The notes beneath the pieces were generated by a model. It was not told where the DNA came from and ran no database searches. It saw only the letters and a program-made list of their open reading frames with translations. From positions 1 through 6,806 of the forward strand of contig JAVBKZ010000085.1 of assembly GCA_031553755.1 (NCBI GenBank): 6,806 nt of DNA. Reading direction: 5' to 3'. Shown piece by piece: positions 6,514 to 6,806 of this stretch (the first letter of the stretch is position 1; each line of letters opens with the position of its first letter). Position numbers and translations under genes: made by a program. The DNA comes from JAIRVZ01 sp031553755. GTDB taxonomy: Bacteria > Bacteroidota > Bacteroidia > Bacteroidales > Azobacteroidaceae.

Positions 6514-6530
6514 GTTTAAAATTTTAGACA
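6514..6530 (-). repeat. 17-nt sequence shared with 101-117
   Basis: Read on the minus strand, this leader segment of pfp is identical over 17 nt to the plus strand at 101-117 (TGTCTAAAATTTTAAAC). The core TAAAATTTTA is palindromic. A shorter GTCTAAAAT copy lies at 443-451 within the long inverted repeat. It could be a dispersed repeat fragment or a chance match favoured by the AT-rich composition. Confidence 0.45.
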
Positions 6531-6543
6531 TTGTTAGAGGTTG

Positions 6544-6574
6544 CAAATTTCGCATTTTTTTTTGAAAACTGAAA
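6544..6574 (-). promoter_or_regulatory. Candidate promoter for pfp
   Basis: On the minus strand GAAATTTG (6551 down to 6544) is one mismatch from the -7 box TAnnTTTG, and TTTC (6574 to 6571) is one mismatch from the -33 box TTTG. The 19-nt spacer is in the usual range. Transcription would start near 6538 and leave a leader of about 40 nt before the pfp ATG. The position is plausible and the sequence match moderate. Confidence 0.4.
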
Positions 6575-6596
6575 GAATTTATAAAGCTTTTAACAG

Positions 6597-6623
6597 TTGA
6601 CGAGTTAACGAGTAGACGAGTAG
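6597..6623. repeat. Tandem octamer repeat (TTGACGAG type)
   Basis: Three consecutive 8-nt units, TTGACGAG, TTAACGAG and TAGACGAG, are followed by TAG. The period is eight, distinct from the heptamers elsewhere in the window. It lies upstream of the candidate pfp promoter in AT-rich noncoding DNA. No hairpin partner is seen nearby. Confidence 0.7.
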
Positions 6624-6653
6624 CTTGCGTTTGATTTTAATAAAATAAAAATT

Positions 6654-6706
6654 TGAATATCTGATACTTAGTACATGACAAAAAATAAATAACTTACAGA
6701 TATTCA
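6654..6706. repeat. 10-bp inverted repeat, upstream of pfp
   Basis: TGAATATCTG at 6654-6663 is perfectly complementary to CAGATATTCA at 6697-6706, with a 33-nt spacer. The AT-rich arms and long spacer do not suggest a terminator. It could be a binding site for a dimeric regulator, the arms of a small repeat, or chance. Confidence 0.35.
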
Positions 6707-6734
6707 GTAAAATAGTCGCGAATTTATTAGGATA

Positions 6735-6804
6735 GAACCTTAATAATCATTATCTTAGAGGAAAATATATCAGAATTTACTCCACATTATGACTACTAAG
6801 GTTC
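6735..6804. repeat. Short complementary arms near the window end
   Basis: GAACCTTA at 6735-6742 is the reverse complement of TAAGGTTC at 6797-6804, separated by 54 nt of AT-rich sequence. The right arm lies two bases from the window edge, so a longer repeat could continue outside. Eight-base arms this far apart are only weak evidence. Confidence 0.2.
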
Positions 6805-6806
6805 AG

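Larger units (their letters stand above)
6498..6806. other. Noncoding region upstream of pfp
   Basis: No credible coding frame is seen in these 309 AT-rich bases. They contain the leader and candidate promoter of pfp, a tandem octamer at 6597-6623, a 10-bp inverted repeat around 6654-6706, and short complementary arms near the window end. The next gene to the right is outside the window. Confidence 0.65.

Overview
The window looks like chromosomal DNA from a low-GC member of the Bacteroidota, most likely Bacteroidales. The grounds are: the proteins resemble Bacteroides-type versions (a long PPi-dependent phosphofructokinase starting MTKSALQIARAAYQPK and a PurF-like protein starting MGGFFGTIS); there are no clear Shine-Dalgarno sequences, only A-rich leaders; two or three upstream regions carry matches to the Bacteroidetes -7 promoter box TAnnTTTG; and the spacers hold AT-rich heptamer repeats. 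Genus and species cannot be read from the sequence.

Layout. Bases 1-518 hold no credible gene. They carry a degenerate inverted repeat (about 10-105), a small perfect hairpin (121-137), a good promoter candidate (243-274) and a clear 150-bp imperfect inverted repeat (331-483) that would lie in the 5' leader of the first gene. Two plus-strand genes follow: tldD (519-1937, zinc metalloprotease subunit) and a tldE/pmbA homologue (2014-3333), separated by 76 nt that contain five tandem copies of a heptamer. On the minus strand, convergent with tldE and only one nucleotide from it, are a PurF-like phosphoribosyltransferase (3335-4744) and, upstream of it, pfp (4851-6497). The 106-nt gap between these two holds more heptamers, a 12-bp inverted repeat and a possible promoter. 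Bases 6498-6806 are noncoding, with a candidate pfp promoter, an octamer repeat and two short inverted repeats.

How the genes work together. TldD and TldE form a heterodimeric protease that cleaves unfolded peptides and, in some bacteria, modified peptide precursors; no precursor peptide gene is visible here. The minus-strand pair is metabolic. PFP uses pyrophosphate to phosphorylate fructose 6-phosphate reversibly, and PRPP-consuming transferases release pyrophosphate, so a PPi link is possible but inferred.

The most notable observation is that the PurF-like protein keeps the PRPP-binding site and four apparent Fe-S cysteines but has lost the N-terminal catalytic cysteine and the other glutaminase residues. 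It cannot be an ordinary glutamine-dependent amidophosphoribosyltransferase. The rest of the gene content looks conventional, and I found no defence system, mobile element or RNA gene.
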